Assembly: GCF_001591365.1 (NCBI RefSeq)
Contig: NZ_BCUT01000001.1
Location: 2,294,001-2,358,000, forward strand
DNA from: Variovorax paradoxus NBRC 15149
Lineage (GTDB): Bacteria; Pseudomonadota; Gammaproteobacteria; Burkholderiales; Burkholderiaceae_C
DNA length: 64,000 nt
Direction of reading: 5' to 3'
Positions 1 to 8,212 of the stretch are shown here, in pieces. Made by a program: the position numbers and the translations under genes. The notes under the pieces are model-generated. The model saw only the letters and a list, made by a program, of their open reading frames with translations. It was not told the origin of the DNA and did no database searches. Every line of letters begins with the position of its first letter. The first letter of the stretch is position 1.

Positions 1-2
1 TT

Positions 3-56
3 CACCTGGCCGAGACGCCGCGCGTGTTCCGGGACGGCGGCGAAGCAAACGACTGA
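3..56 (+). CDS. C-terminal end of an unidentified upstream gene
   Basis: The reading frame starting at base 3 runs off the left edge and ends at TGA 54-56, giving 17 residues (HLAETPRVFRDGGEAND). It ends 14 bases before the acyl-CoA dehydrogenase start, so the two genes are probably in one operon. The fragment is too short to identify. A role in acyl-CoA metabolism is only a guess from the neighbour. Confidence 0.45.
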   Translation, partial: HLAETPRVFRDGGEAND

Positions 57-70
57 TTGGAGACAACCGC

Positions 71-1231
71 ATGCAGTACACCCACGAGCACCTCGAGATC
101 CAGAAGACGCTGCGCCGCTTCATCGACAGCGAGATCAATCCGCATGTCGATGAATGGGAAGAGGCCGAGATCTTTCCCGCGCACGAGGTCTTCAGGAAGC
201 TCGGCAAGCTGGGCATGCTGGGCCTCAACAAGCCCGAGGCCTTCGGCGGCGCCGGGCTCGACTATTCGTATGCGATGGCCATGGCCGAGGCGCTCGGCCA
301 TGTGAGCTGCGGCGGCGTGCCGATGGCCATTGGCGTGCAGACCGACATGTGCACGCCCGCGCTCGCGCGCTTCGGCAGCGACGAACTGCGCCGCGAGTTC
401 CTCGCGCCCGCCATCGCGGGCGAGACGGTCGGCTGCATCGGCGTGAGCGAGCCCGGCGCGGGCAGCGACGTGGCGGGCCTCAAGAGCCACGCACGCAAGG
501 ACGGCGCCGACTACCTCATCAGCGGCCAGAAGATGTGGATCACCAACAGCCTGCAGGCCGACTGGATGTGCATGCTGGTCAACACCAGCGATGGCCCGGT
601 GCACCGCAACAAGTCGCTGGTGATGGTGCCGATGGACAGCCCCGGCATCGAGAAGGCGAAGAAGATCCGCAAGATCGGCATGCATTCGAGCGACACGGGC
701 CTCATCCACTTCGACAACGTGCGCGTGCCGCAGCGCTATCGCATCGGCGAGGAGGGCCAGGGCTTCGTCTACCAGATGCAGCAGTTCCAGGAAGAGCGCC
801 TGTGGGCCGCCGCGAGCTCGCTCGAACCGATGGAAGACTGCATCGCTCAGACCATCGAATGGGCGCAGCAGCGCCAGATGTTCGGCGCCACGCTGGCCGA
901 CCAGCAGTGGGTTCAGTTCAAGCTGGCCGAACTCAAGACCGAGGTGGAAGCGCTGCGCGCCCTTGCCTACCGCGCCTGCGACCTGCACGTGCAGGGCCAG
1001 GACGTGCTCGAGCTGGCCTCGATGGCCAAGCTCAAGACCGGCCGGCTCACGCGCCAGGTGGCCGACACCTGCCTGCAGTTCTGGGGCGGCATGGGCTTCA
1101 CGCTGGAGAACCGCGTCTCGCGGCTGTACCGAGACGGGCGGCTCGGCTCCATCGGCGGCGGCGCCGACGAAGTGATGCTGGGCATCCTCGCCAAGACGAT
1201 GGGCATCGCCAAGCGGCCGCCGCGCGGCTGA
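71..1231 (+). CDS. acyl-CoA dehydrogenase
   Basis: FAD-dependent acyl-CoA dehydrogenase of 386 residues, the usual length of the family, which oxidises acyl-CoA to 2-enoyl-CoA in the cytoplasm. The family signatures are present: GVSEPGAGSD at residues 124-133 and KMWITN at 154-159. The C-terminal region carries QFWGGMGFT and then GGGADEVMLG, whose Glu367 sits where SCAD/MCAD-type enzymes have their catalytic base. The sequence is reminiscent of citronellyl-CoA (AtuD-like) dehydrogenases, but the substrate cannot be fixed from sequence alone. The start at 71 is preceded by GGAG at 59-62. It lies directly after the partial gene at the left edge, so it is probably the distal gene of an operon that begins outside the window. 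Confidence 0.9.
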   Translation: MQYTHEHLEIQKTLRRFIDSEINPHVDEWEEAEIFPAHEVFRKLGKLGMLGLNKPEAFGGAGLDYSYAMAMAEALGHVSCGGVPMAIGVQTDMCTPALARFGSDELRREFLAPAIAGETVGCIGVSEPGAGSDVAGLKSHARKDGADYLISGQKMWITNSLQADWMCMLVNTSDGPVHRNKSLVMVPMDSPGIEKAKKIRKIGMHSSDTGLIHFDNVRVPQRYRIGEEGQGFVYQMQQFQEERLWAAASSLEPMEDCIAQTIEWAQQRQMFGATLADQQWVQFKLAELKTEVEALRALAYRACDLHVQGQDVLELASMAKLKTGRLTRQVADTCLQFWGGMGFTLENRVSRLYRDGRLGSIGGGADEVMLGILAKTMGIAKRPPRG

Positions 1232-1321
1232 GGCTGCGATCTTTTCCGGCCTCGGCCGGAACGCCCGCGCGCACCGGCGGTCCAACAGTCCAGCGCTGTC
1301 GCTGGGTCGCGGGAGACCACC

Positions 1322-2074
1322 ATGTTCACTTTCGGCATCGGCACCGTCTTGCTTGTCTTGCTGGTGGTGCTGCTTTTTTCGGCCATCTGGATCTTTCGCG
1401 AATACGAGCGCGGCATCGTGTTCACCCTGGGCCGCTTCTCCAGGGTCGCGGGGCCCGGGCTGGTGATCGTGGTTCCCGCCATCCAGCAGGTCGTGCGGGT
1501 CGATCTGCGCACCGTGGTGCTCGAGGTTCCGACCCAGGACGTGATCTCGCGCGACAACGTGTCGGTGAAGGTCAGCGCGGTGGTCTACTTCCGCATCGTC
1601 GATGCCGAAAAGGCCATCATCGAAGTCAGGGATTTCTTCAACGCGACCAGCCAGCTAGCGCAGACCACGCTGCGCTCGGTGCTGGGCAAGCACCAGCTGG
1701 ACGACATGCTGGCGGAGCGGGAAAAACTCAACCTGGATGTGCGCGAGTCGCTCGACGTGCAGACGGCTTCGTGGGGCATCAAGGTCTCCAACGTGGAGAT
1801 CAAGCAGATCGACCTTACCGAATCGATGGTCCGCGCCATCGCGCGGCAGGCCGAGGCGGAGCGTGAGCGGCGTGCCAAGGTGATCCATGCCGAAGGCGAG
1901 CTGCAGGCCTCCGAGAAGCTGTTCCAGGCCGCGCGCGTGCTGGCGCAGGAGCCGCAGGCGATCCAGCTGCGCTACCTGGAAACGCTGACGGTGATTGGCG
2001 CGGACAAGAACACCACCATCGTCTTCCCGCTGCCGGTGGACCTGCTCGCGAGCTTCCTGCACAAGCCCGCGTAG
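1322..2074 (+). CDS. slipin (stomatin/prohibitin family membrane protein)
   Basis: Protein of 250 residues with one N-terminal membrane segment (about residues 3-22) followed by an SPFH/band-7 domain. Typical slipin features are EYERGIVFTLGRF just after the membrane segment, DVISRDNVSVKVSAVVYFR, and a Glu/Arg/Ala-rich helix (RQAEAERERRAKVIHAEGE) that promotes oligomerisation. Slipins form membrane-bound rings linked to microdomains and membrane protein quality control. In many genomes they sit beside an NfeD protease; none is present here, so this copy stands alone. It is followed convergently, 24 bases later, by the helicase gene. Family call firm, exact role unknown. Confidence 0.9.
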   Translation: MFTFGIGTVLLVLLVVLLFSAIWIFREYERGIVFTLGRFSRVAGPGLVIVVPAIQQVVRVDLRTVVLEVPTQDVISRDNVSVKVSAVVYFRIVDAEKAIIEVRDFFNATSQLAQTTLRSVLGKHQLDDMLAEREKLNLDVRESLDVQTASWGIKVSNVEIKQIDLTESMVRAIARQAEAERERRAKVIHAEGELQASEKLFQAARVLAQEPQAIQLRYLETLTVIGADKNTTIVFPLPVDLLASFLHKPA

Positions 2075-2098
2075 CGCGCATCCGATGAACTGCGCCAG

Positions 2099-3373
2099 TC
2101 AGTCGTTCTTCTTTTCACCCGCATCGTGCTGCGCGGCGGCCAGCGCAGCCGCCGCGCGCAGCTTGTCCTTCTTGCTCGGCCGCTTGCCCTTGATGCCGCC
2201 GGTGCCCGAGGCATCGGCCATCGGCACGGGCGCCTCGGTGGGCTCGAAGCCTTCGATGCGCTCGCGCGGCAGGCTGAGGCCCTGGCGCTTCTCGATCAGG
2301 CGGAAGTGCGCCTCGGTGGCCGCGCTCACGAAGCTGATGGCCAGGCCGCTTTCGCCGGCGCGGCCCGTGCGGCCGATGCGGTGGATGTAGTCGGTGGGCG
2401 AGCGCGGCAGGTCGTAGTTGATGACCACCGGCAGCTGCGCAATGTCGATGCCGCGCGCGGCCAGGTCGGTCGCAATCACCACGTCCCAGCGGCTCTCCTT
2501 GAACTGCGCGAGGATGCCGGTGCGGGTGCCCTGCGCAATGTCGCCGTGGAAGGGCACCGCATAGACGCCGTTCTTGTAGAGCTTCTCGGCCACGGTCTGC
2601 GCCGCATGCTGGGTGGCGACGAAGACCAGCACGCGGTCCCACTCGTTTTCCTTCAGCAGGTGGCGCAGCAGCTGCGTTCGGCGGTTCGCATCGACCTCGA
2701 TCACGCGCTGCACGATGGCGGGCTCGGTGCCGGGTTCGCCCTGCACGTCGATCACCGCGGGGTCGCGCAGCGTGCCATCGGCCAGCGCCTGGATGGCGGG
2801 CGGGAAGGTGGCCGAGAACAGCAGGTTCTGGCGCCGCGCGGGCAGCAGCGCGAGGATGCGGCCCAGCTCCTCGGCAAAGCCGAGGTCGAACAGGCGGTCG
2901 GCCTCGTCGAGCACCAGCGTGGACACGGCACCGAGCTTCAGCGCGTTGTGCTCCACCAGGTCGAGCAGTCGGCCCGGCGTGGCCACCATGATGTCGGCGC
3001 CGCCGCGCAGGCTCATCATCTGCGGGTTGATCGACACGCCGCCGAAGGCGATCGCGATCTTGAGCCGCTCGGGCAGGTGCTGCGCGAGGCTGCGCAGGGT
3101 CTCGCCGACCTGGGCCGCGAGTTCGCGCGTGGGCACGAGCACCAGCGCGCGTACGCGCCGCGGCGCCTGTGCCGGTTCGGCAGCCAGCCGCTGCAGCAGC
3201 GGGAGGGAAAATGCGGCGGTCTTGCCGGAACCGGTCTGCGCCGAGCCCCGCACGTCGCGGCCTTGCAGAATGGCGGGAATGGCCGCAGCCTGGATGGCGG
3301 TCGGCGCGGCGTAGCCGCTTTCGGCGGCAGCCTGCACGAGCGCGGGGGCCAGGCCCAGTGAGTCGAATGGCAT
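2099..3373 (-). CDS. DEAD-box ATP-dependent RNA helicase (RhlE-like)
   Basis: RNA helicase of 424 residues when started at MPFDSLGLAP. This start lets the Q motif begin at residue 3 (F3) with its glutamine at Q28; an upstream in-frame start at 3436 would add 21 unconserved residues and run into the divergent gene. Walker A is AQTGSGKT at residues 45-52. The remaining motifs follow in order: PTRELA, GG, TPGR, VLDEADRLFDLGF (DEAD), SATFP, and HRIGRTGRAG. The C-terminus is Lys/Ala-rich, as in RhlE-type proteins that bind RNA non-specifically. Likely roles are ribosome assembly or mRNA turnover. It is divergent from the SUI1-type factor gene, 56 bases away, so two translation/RNA genes may share a promoter region. 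Confidence 0.92.
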   Translation of the reverse strand: MPFDSLGLAPALVQAAAESGYAAPTAIQAAAIPAILQGRDVRGSAQTGSGKTAAFSLPLLQRLAAEPAQAPRRVRALVLVPTRELAAQVGETLRSLAQHLPERLKIAIAFGGVSINPQMMSLRGGADIMVATPGRLLDLVEHNALKLGAVSTLVLDEADRLFDLGFAEELGRILALLPARRQNLLFSATFPPAIQALADGTLRDPAVIDVQGEPGTEPAIVQRVIEVDANRRTQLLRHLLKENEWDRVLVFVATQHAAQTVAEKLYKNGVYAVPFHGDIAQGTRTGILAQFKESRWDVVIATDLAARGIDIAQLPVVINYDLPRSPTDYIHRIGRTGRAGESGLAISFVSAATEAHFRLIEKRQGLSLPRERIEGFEPTEAPVPMADASGTGGIKGKRPSKKDKLRAAAALAAAQHDAGEKKND

Positions 3374-3429
3374 GTGAGCAGACAGAGGGATGAACCGGGG
3401 ACAGTGAAGAAGACGAAGAGATCGATCGA

Positions 3430-3804
3430 ATGGCAACGATGAAAAGCAATCCGGCCAGCGCCCTGGTGTACTCCACCGAGGCGGGCGGCCGCATGTGCCC
3501 CGATTGCCGCGCGCCGATGGCGCAGTGCCGCTGCAAGCAGATCAAGGCGCGCGCGCCGGCCACCGACGGCATTGTGCGTGTATCGCACGAGACCAAGGGC
3601 CGCAAGGGCAAGGGCGTGACCGTGGTCAAGGGCCTGGCGCTCGATGCGGCGGCGCTCGCGGCGCTGGGCAAGCAGCTCAAGACGGCCTGCGGCTCGGGCG
3701 GCACGGTGAAGGACGGCCTGATCGAAATCCAGGGCGACCACCGCGAGCTGGTGATCGCCGCGCTCTCGAAGCAGGGCCACACCGTCAAGCGCGCAGGAGG
3801 CTGA
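3430..3804 (+). CDS. SUI1/eIF1-family translation factor (YciH-like)
   Basis: Protein of 124 residues with a C-terminal SUI1 domain (KGRKGKGVTVVKGL, then LKTACGSGGTVKDGLIEIQGDH). It resembles bacterial YciH, which is related to eukaryotic eIF1 and thought to influence initiation fidelity under stress. The N-terminal part contains four cysteines at 23, 26, 33 and 35 (CPDC...CRC) that look like a small zinc-binding knuckle. This extension is common in betaproteobacterial versions. The next gene starts 5 bases after the stop, so the pair is very likely one transcript. Confidence 0.92.
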   Translation: MATMKSNPASALVYSTEAGGRMCPDCRAPMAQCRCKQIKARAPATDGIVRVSHETKGRKGKGVTVVKGLALDAAALAALGKQLKTACGSGGTVKDGLIEIQGDHRELVIAALSKQGHTVKRAGG

Positions 3805-3809
3805 ATTCA

Positions 3810-4043
3810 ATGAAACCCGAAGACCTGCAGCGCCTCGTCACGCTCGAAATGCCCTTTGGCAAGCACAAGGGCACACTGATTGCCGATTTGCCCGGAAATT
3901 ACCTGAATTGGTTCGCACGCGAGGGTTTTCCCTCGGGCGAAATTGGCCGGCTGCTTCATTTGATGCATGAAATAGACCACAACGGCCTCTCCGGCCTGCT
4001 GCAACCGTTGCGAAACCGCCCCTCAGGACGTGATGTTTCGTAA
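3810..4043 (+). CDS. DUF3820 family small protein
   Basis: Protein of 77 residues starting at ATG 3810, with a strong ribosome-binding site AGGAGG at 3795-3800. It has the DUF3820 hallmarks: LEMPFGKHKGTLIADLPGNYLNWF, a compact fold often associated with exonuclease-like or nucleic-acid-related proteins, but with no proven function. It lies immediately after the YciH-like gene and is probably co-transcribed with it. No signal peptide or membrane segment is visible, so it should be cytoplasmic. The family assignment is from recognised sequence pattern; no function is claimed. Confidence 0.85.
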   Translation: MKPEDLQRLVTLEMPFGKHKGTLIADLPGNYLNWFAREGFPSGEIGRLLHLMHEIDHNGLSGLLQPLRNRPSGRDVS

Positions 4044-4224
4044 TAAGCGCGGATTTTGATACGCTTTTTCCGGAACGGCTTGATAATCCGGCCTACGTGT
4101 CTGTGAGCTTGTCTCCCGTGCACGTAATTCGGTGATCGGTCAGTTTCGCGCCACAGCGCATTTGTTTGTTGTGATTCTGGGACTCCATCGCTTTGTCTTG
4201 TTGGTTTGAATTAGGAGTCCCTCA

Positions 4225-4638
4225 ATGGGCAAGAAACTCTACGTAGGCAACCTCGCCTACTCTGTGCGTGACAACGACCTGGAACAGGCTTTCGGCGAGT
4301 TCGGCTCGATCGTCAGCGCCAAGGTCATGATGGAACGCGACACCGGCCGCTCCAAGGGCTTCGGTTTCGTGGAAATGGGCACCGACGCTGAAGCGCTGGC
4401 TGCCGTCGAAGCCATGAACGGCCATTCGCTCCAGGGCCGCGCCCTGACCGTGAACGAAGCACGTCCGATGGAAGCTCGTCCCCCCCGTACCGGTGGTGGC
4501 GGCGGCTACGGCGGCGGCGGCGGTGGTGGTTACGGCGGTGGTGGTGGCGGCGGCGGCTACGGTGGTGGCGGCGGTGGCCGCAGCGGTGGTGGCGGCGGCT
4601 ACGGCGGCGGCGGCGGCGGTGGTCGCGGCGGCTACTAA
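4225..4638 (+). CDS. glycine-rich RNA-recognition-motif protein
   Basis: Single RRM protein of 137 residues. RNP2 is LYVGNL at 5-10 and RNP1 is KGFGFVEM at 44-51, the two strands that hold RNA in the canonical fold. From about residue 89 to the end the protein is almost only Gly with Tyr, Ser and Arg in GGGGGYGG-type units, like cold-induced cyanobacterial Rbp and plant GRP proteins. Proteins of this type bind single-stranded RNA and may act as chaperones or form condensates. The start has AGGAG at 4213-4217. The 181-base upstream region (4044-4224) contains no gene and may carry a long leader. A textbook terminator follows at 4667-4693. Confidence 0.93.
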   Translation: MGKKLYVGNLAYSVRDNDLEQAFGEFGSIVSAKVMMERDTGRSKGFGFVEMGTDAEALAAVEAMNGHSLQGRALTVNEARPMEARPPRTGGGGGYGGGGGGGYGGGGGGGGYGGGGGGRSGGGGGYGGGGGGGRGGY

Positions 4639-4666
4639 GCCCTCCCCCGAGACTTCGCTCTCAAGT

Positions 4667-4693
4667 AAAAAAAGCTCCTTCGGGAGCTTTTTT
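4667..4693 (+). terminator. Rho-independent terminator after the RRM gene
   Basis: GCTCC-TTCG-GGAGC hairpin (4674-4678 and 4683-4687) with a stable UUCG-type tetraloop. It is flanked by seven A and six T, so the stem can extend with A:U pairs and can act in both directions. It lies 29 bases after the stop codon. Confidence 0.9.
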
Positions 4694-4785
4694 CGTTTCC
4701 GCACCGCTCCTCTTTCCAGAGCGGGAGAACCCTCGTACGCATTAGTCCCTACCGCGCAGGTCAGCCAGCGGTCAGCCGCGGGCGA

Positions 4786-4815
4786 CGACCCTCACCCCTC
4801 CAATCAAGAGGGTCG
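4786..4815 (+). promoter_or_regulatory. hairpin covering the ribosome-binding site of tctB
   Basis: Perfect 8-bp inverted repeat CGACCCTC (4786-4793) and GAGGGTCG (4808-4815) with a 14-base loop, ending 5 bases before the TctB start codon. The right arm contains the only Shine-Dalgarno-like sequence (AGAGGG), so folding would hide it. This suggests translational control or binding of a repressor dimer to DNA. Seen in sequence; function inferred. Confidence 0.4.
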
Positions 4816-4820
4816 AGACA

Positions 4821-5309
4821 ATGCGCATCAAGAGTCAGGCTGACTTCTTTTCAGGAGTCATGTTCACAGCCGTGGGGGGCGCCTTCGGCATCGGCGCCAC
4901 CACCTACAACATCGGCGACGGTGCCCGCATGGGGCCCGGTTACTTCCCGCTCATGCTGGGCATCCTGCTGGCCATCCTGGGCGCATTCATCATGTTCCAG
5001 GCGCTGGTGGTCGAAACCGCCGACGGCGACAAGATCGGCAAGTGGGCCTGGAAGCCGCTGGCCTTCGTGCTCGGCGCCAACCTCGCGTTCGGCGTGCTGC
5101 TGGGGGGCCTGCCGAGCATCGGCCTGCCCGCCATGGGAATGATCGTCGCGATCTACGCGCTCACCATCATCTCGAGCATGGCCGGTGAACATTTCAAGCT
5201 GCGCGACGTGCTGGTGCTGTCCACCATCCTGGCGGCCGGCAGCTACGTGGCCTTCATCTGGGCGCTCAAGCTCCAGATCCAGGTCTGGCCCACTTTCATT
5301 TCGGGCTGA
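4821..5309 (+). CDS. tctB: tripartite tricarboxylate transporter small membrane protein TctB
   Basis: Protein of 162 residues with four hydrophobic segments. The N-terminal region ADFFSGVMFTAVGGAFGIGA and then MGPGYFPLMLGILLAILG is the typical TctB opening. TctB is the poorly conserved small subunit of the TTT family of periplasmic-binding-protein-dependent secondary transporters. These import citrate, other carboxylates and aromatic acids using an ion gradient. The large subunit TctA follows 12 bases downstream. No TctC/Bug binding protein is adjacent, so the pair may be served by a Bug protein encoded elsewhere, possibly the one at 36163. Confidence 0.88.
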   Translation: MRIKSQADFFSGVMFTAVGGAFGIGATTYNIGDGARMGPGYFPLMLGILLAILGAFIMFQALVVETADGDKIGKWAWKPLAFVLGANLAFGVLLGGLPSIGLPAMGMIVAIYALTIISSMAGEHFKLRDVLVLSTILAAGSYVAFIWALKLQIQVWPTFISG

Positions 5310-5321
5310 GGAGCACGCACC

Positions 5322-6833
5322 ATGGACCTGATCCACAACCTTTCCATCGGTTTCGGCGTTGCCTTCACCTTCACCAACCTGCTGTACTGCCTGCTGGGCT
5401 GCATCCTGGGCACCTTGATCGGCGTGCTGCCGGGCATCGGCCCGGTCGCGACCATCGCGATGCTGCTGCCCGCCACCTACGCGCTGCCGCCCGTGTCGGC
5501 GCTGATCATGCTGGCCGGCATCTACTACGGCGCGCAGTACGGCGGCTCGACCACCGCCATCCTGGTGAACCTGCCCGGGGAGTCGTCCTCGGTGGTCACC
5601 TGCATCGACGGCTACCAGATGGCAAGGCAGGGCCGCGCAGGCCCCGCGCTGGCCGCGGCGGGCCTGGGCTCGTTCTTCGCGGGCTGCGTCGGCACGCTGA
5701 TCCTCGCGGCCTTCGCGCCGCCGCTGACCGAGCTGGCCTTCAAATTCGGCCCGGCCGAGTACTTCTCGCTGATGACGCTGGGCCTGATCGGCGCGGTGGT
5801 GCTGGCCTCGGGCTCGCTGCTCAAGGCGGTGGCGATGATCGTGCTGGGCCTCTTGCTCGGCATCGTGGGCACCGACGTGAATTCGGGCGTGGCGCGCTTC
5901 AGCTTCGACATTCCTGAGCTCACCGACGGCATCGGCTTCGTGGTGATTGCCATGGGCGTGTTCGGCTACGGCGAAATCATCGGCAACCTCTCGCAGCCCG
6001 ACGACGAGCGCGAGGTGTTCACGCACAAGGTCAAGGGCCTGTGGCCCACCAAGGAAGACTTCAAGCGCATGACGCCCGCGGTGCTGCGCGGCACGGCACT
6101 GGGTTCGGCGCTCGGCATCCTGCCGGGCGGCGGCGCGCTGCTGGCGGCCTTTGCGGCCTATGCGCTCGAGAAGAAGATCAAGATGCGACCCGGCGAGATC
6201 GCCTTCGGCAAGGGCAACATCCGCGGCGTGGCCTCGCCCGAGTCGGCCAACAACGCCGGCGCGCAGACCTCCTTCATCCCGCTGCTCACGCTGGGCATTC
6301 CGCCCAACGCGGTGATGGCGCTGATGGTGGGCGCGATGACCATCCACAACATCCAGCCCGGCCCGCAGGTGATGACCAGCAACCCCGAGCTGTTCTGGGG
6401 CCTGATCGCCTCGATGTGGATCGGCAACGCGATGCTGATCGTGCTGAACCTGCCGCTGATCGGCATGTGGATCAAGCTGCTGACGGTGCCCTACAAGTTC
6501 CTGTTCCCGGCGATCGTGCTGTTCTGCGCGATTGGCGTGTACTCGACCAACAACAACACCTTCGACGTGTGGATGGTCGCGATCTTCGGCTTCATCGGCT
6601 ACCTGTTCCTGAAGCTGCGCACCGAGCCGGCCCCGCTGTTGCTGGGCTTCATCCTCGGGCCGATGATGGAAGAGAACCTGCGGCGCGCGCTGCTGCTGTC
6701 GCGCGGTGCCTGGAGCGTGTTCGTCACGCGGCCGCTGTCGGCCGGCCTGCTGGTGGCCGCGGCGCTGCTGCTGGGCATCGTGCTGCTGCCGTCGATCAAG
6801 GCCAAGCGCGAAGAAGCCTTCGTCGAGGAATGA
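5322..6833 (+). CDS. tctA: tripartite tricarboxylate transporter large membrane protein TctA
   Basis: Integral membrane protein of 503 residues with about 11-12 hydrophobic segments. Family features are GTLIGVLPGIGPVATIAMLLP near residue 30, IYYGAQYGGSTTAIL, and a second conserved block, LGILPGGGALLAAFAAYALEKK followed by GVASPESANNAGAQTSFIPLLTLGIP. TctA is the translocating subunit of the TTT system in the inner membrane. It sits in an operon with TctB; the binding protein is not adjacent. Its stop is 13 bases from the convergent ChrA-like gene. Substrate unknown. Confidence 0.93.
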   Translation: MDLIHNLSIGFGVAFTFTNLLYCLLGCILGTLIGVLPGIGPVATIAMLLPATYALPPVSALIMLAGIYYGAQYGGSTTAILVNLPGESSSVVTCIDGYQMARQGRAGPALAAAGLGSFFAGCVGTLILAAFAPPLTELAFKFGPAEYFSLMTLGLIGAVVLASGSLLKAVAMIVLGLLLGIVGTDVNSGVARFSFDIPELTDGIGFVVIAMGVFGYGEIIGNLSQPDDEREVFTHKVKGLWPTKEDFKRMTPAVLRGTALGSALGILPGGGALLAAFAAYALEKKIKMRPGEIAFGKGNIRGVASPESANNAGAQTSFIPLLTLGIPPNAVMALMVGAMTIHNIQPGPQVMTSNPELFWGLIASMWIGNAMLIVLNLPLIGMWIKLLTVPYKFLFPAIVLFCAIGVYSTNNNTFDVWMVAIFGFIGYLFLKLRTEPAPLLLGFILGPMMEENLRRALLLSRGAWSVFVTRPLSAGLLVAAALLLGIVLLPSIKAKREEAFVEE

Positions 6834-6846
6834 CCCCGGGGCGAGC

Positions 6847-8190
6847 CTAGTGCAGTAGTTGCCAGGCCATCCCGGTCAGTGCGGAAGCAAGCACCACCGG
6901 GATCACACCGGCCTTGAAGCGGAAGAGCGCGAGGGCCGCGAGGACGCCGATCACGGCGGAAGCGATCTCGAAGGGTCCGGACAGGCCTGCGGGCCAGAGC
7001 ACGTGGTAGGCGAAGAAGACCGCCAGGTTGACGATCACGCCGACCACGGCCGCGGTGATGGCGGTCAGCGGCGCGGTGAACTTCAGGTTGCCGTGGGTCG
7101 ATTCGATGAACGGACCGCCCAGCAGGATGAACAGGAACGACGGCAGGAAGGTGAAGAAGGTCACCACCGCCGCCGCCGCAGCGCCCGCCGCGAACGGCGC
7201 CTCTGGACCGAACAGGGCCTGCCCCCAGCCGCCCACGAAGCCGACGAACGACACCACCATGATCAGCGGACCGGGCGTGGTTTCGCCGAGCGCCAGTCCG
7301 TCGATCATCTGCGTGGCGCTGAGCCACTGGTAATGGTCGACCGCGCCCTGGAACACATAGGGCAGCACCGCGTAGGCGCCGCCGAAGGTCAGAAGCGCCG
7401 CCTTGGTGAAGAACCACGCCATCTGCGTGAGCGCGCCGTGCCAGCCGTACAGCGCGGTGAGCGCGCCAAGGGCGCCGAGCCACAGCAGGAAGAACACCGC
7501 CAGCACGCGCGCGAAACGGCCCCAGCCGAAAAGCGCGTGCTGCGGCGTCGGCGTGTGGTCGTCGATCAGCGCCGGCCCGGCCGACGACGCGGCGCTGCCG
7601 TGGCCGCCGCCCGCCGCAAAGTACGCCGGCGCGAACCGGCTGCCGAAGTAGCCGATGGCCCCGGCGGCCAGCACGATCAGCGGGAACGGCAGGCGCAGCG
7701 CGAAGATCGCCACGAAGGCCGCCACGGCAATCGCCCAGAGCCATGCGTTCTTGAGCACCCGCGAGCCGATGCGCCAGGCGGCGAACAGCACGATCGCCGT
7801 CACCGCGGGCTTCACGCCGTAGAGCAGGCCCGCCACGGCCGGCACCTGGCCGTAGGCCATGTAGGCCCACGACAGGCCAACCAGGATGAAGAGCGAGGGC
7901 AGCACGAAGAGCACGCCCGCCGCAATGCCGCCCCAGGTGCGGTGCATGAGCCAGCCGATGTAGGTGGCCAGCTGCTGGGCCTCGGGGCCGGGCAGCAGCA
8001 TGCAGTAGTTCAGCGCATGCAGGAAGCGCTTCTCCGAGATCCAGCGCCGGCGCTCGACCAGTTCCTGGTGCATCAGCGCGATCTGCCCGGCCGGCCCGCC
8101 GAAGCTGATGAAGCCGAGCTTGAGCCAGTAGGCGAAGGCCTGCCAGAAGCCGATGGGTGCGGGAGGTTCGACAGGCTCTGGCGGCGGCAT
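6847..8190 (-). CDS. chrA: CHR-family chromate/anion transporter (ChrA-like)
   Basis: Membrane protein of 447 residues with two homologous halves, as in long-chain CHR transporters. The N-terminal half carries the conserved [11 protein letters not shown] and [20 protein letters not shown] motifs. The C-terminal half carries [15 protein letters not shown] and the [12 protein letters not shown] motif. Such proteins export chromate by a proton motive force mechanism, although chromate transport has not been shown for many members. A His/Gly-rich stretch of low complexity connects the halves. The start at 8190 has no visible Shine-Dalgarno sequence. It lies 22 bases downstream of the TSUP gene and is probably co-transcribed with it, which would pair two oxyanion transporters. 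Confidence 0.88.
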   Translation of the reverse strand: MPPPEPVEPPAPIGFWQAFAYWLKLGFISFGGPAGQIALMHQELVERRRWISEKRFLHALNYCMLLPGPEAQQLATYIGWLMHRTWGGIAAGVLFVLPSLFILVGLSWAYMAYGQVPAVAGLLYGVKPAVTAIVLFAAWRIGSRVLKNAWLWAIAVAAFVAIFALRLPFPLIVLAAGAIGYFGSRFAPAYFAAGGGHGSAASSAGPALIDDHTPTPQHALFGWGRFARVLAVFFLLWLGALGALTALYGWHGALTQMAWFFTKAALLTFGGAYAVLPYVFQGAVDHYQWLSATQMIDGLALGETTPGPLIMVVSFVGFVGGWGQALFGPEAPFAAGAAAAAVVTFFTFLPSFLFILLGGPFIESTHGNLKFTAPLTAITAAVVGVIVNLAVFFAYHVLWPAGLSGPFEIASAVIGVLAALALFRFKAGVIPVVLASALTGMAWQLLH

Positions 8191-8212
8191 GCAGGAGGAC
8201 TTTCGGGTTGGG

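Noticed and set aside
4480..4635. GGTGGCGGC-type tandem repeat as a possible CRISPR or satellite
   Set aside because: It is in frame within the RRM gene and encodes the Gly-rich tail; the units have no spacers.
4851..6347. Long open frame on the minus strand over tctB-tctA (and similar frames elsewhere, e.g. 13371-15248 plus, 51855-52961 plus)
   Set aside because: They are antisense to genes with clear family motifs, are rich in His, Arg, Ala and Gly, and have no domain or ribosome-binding site. High GC content makes such open frames common.
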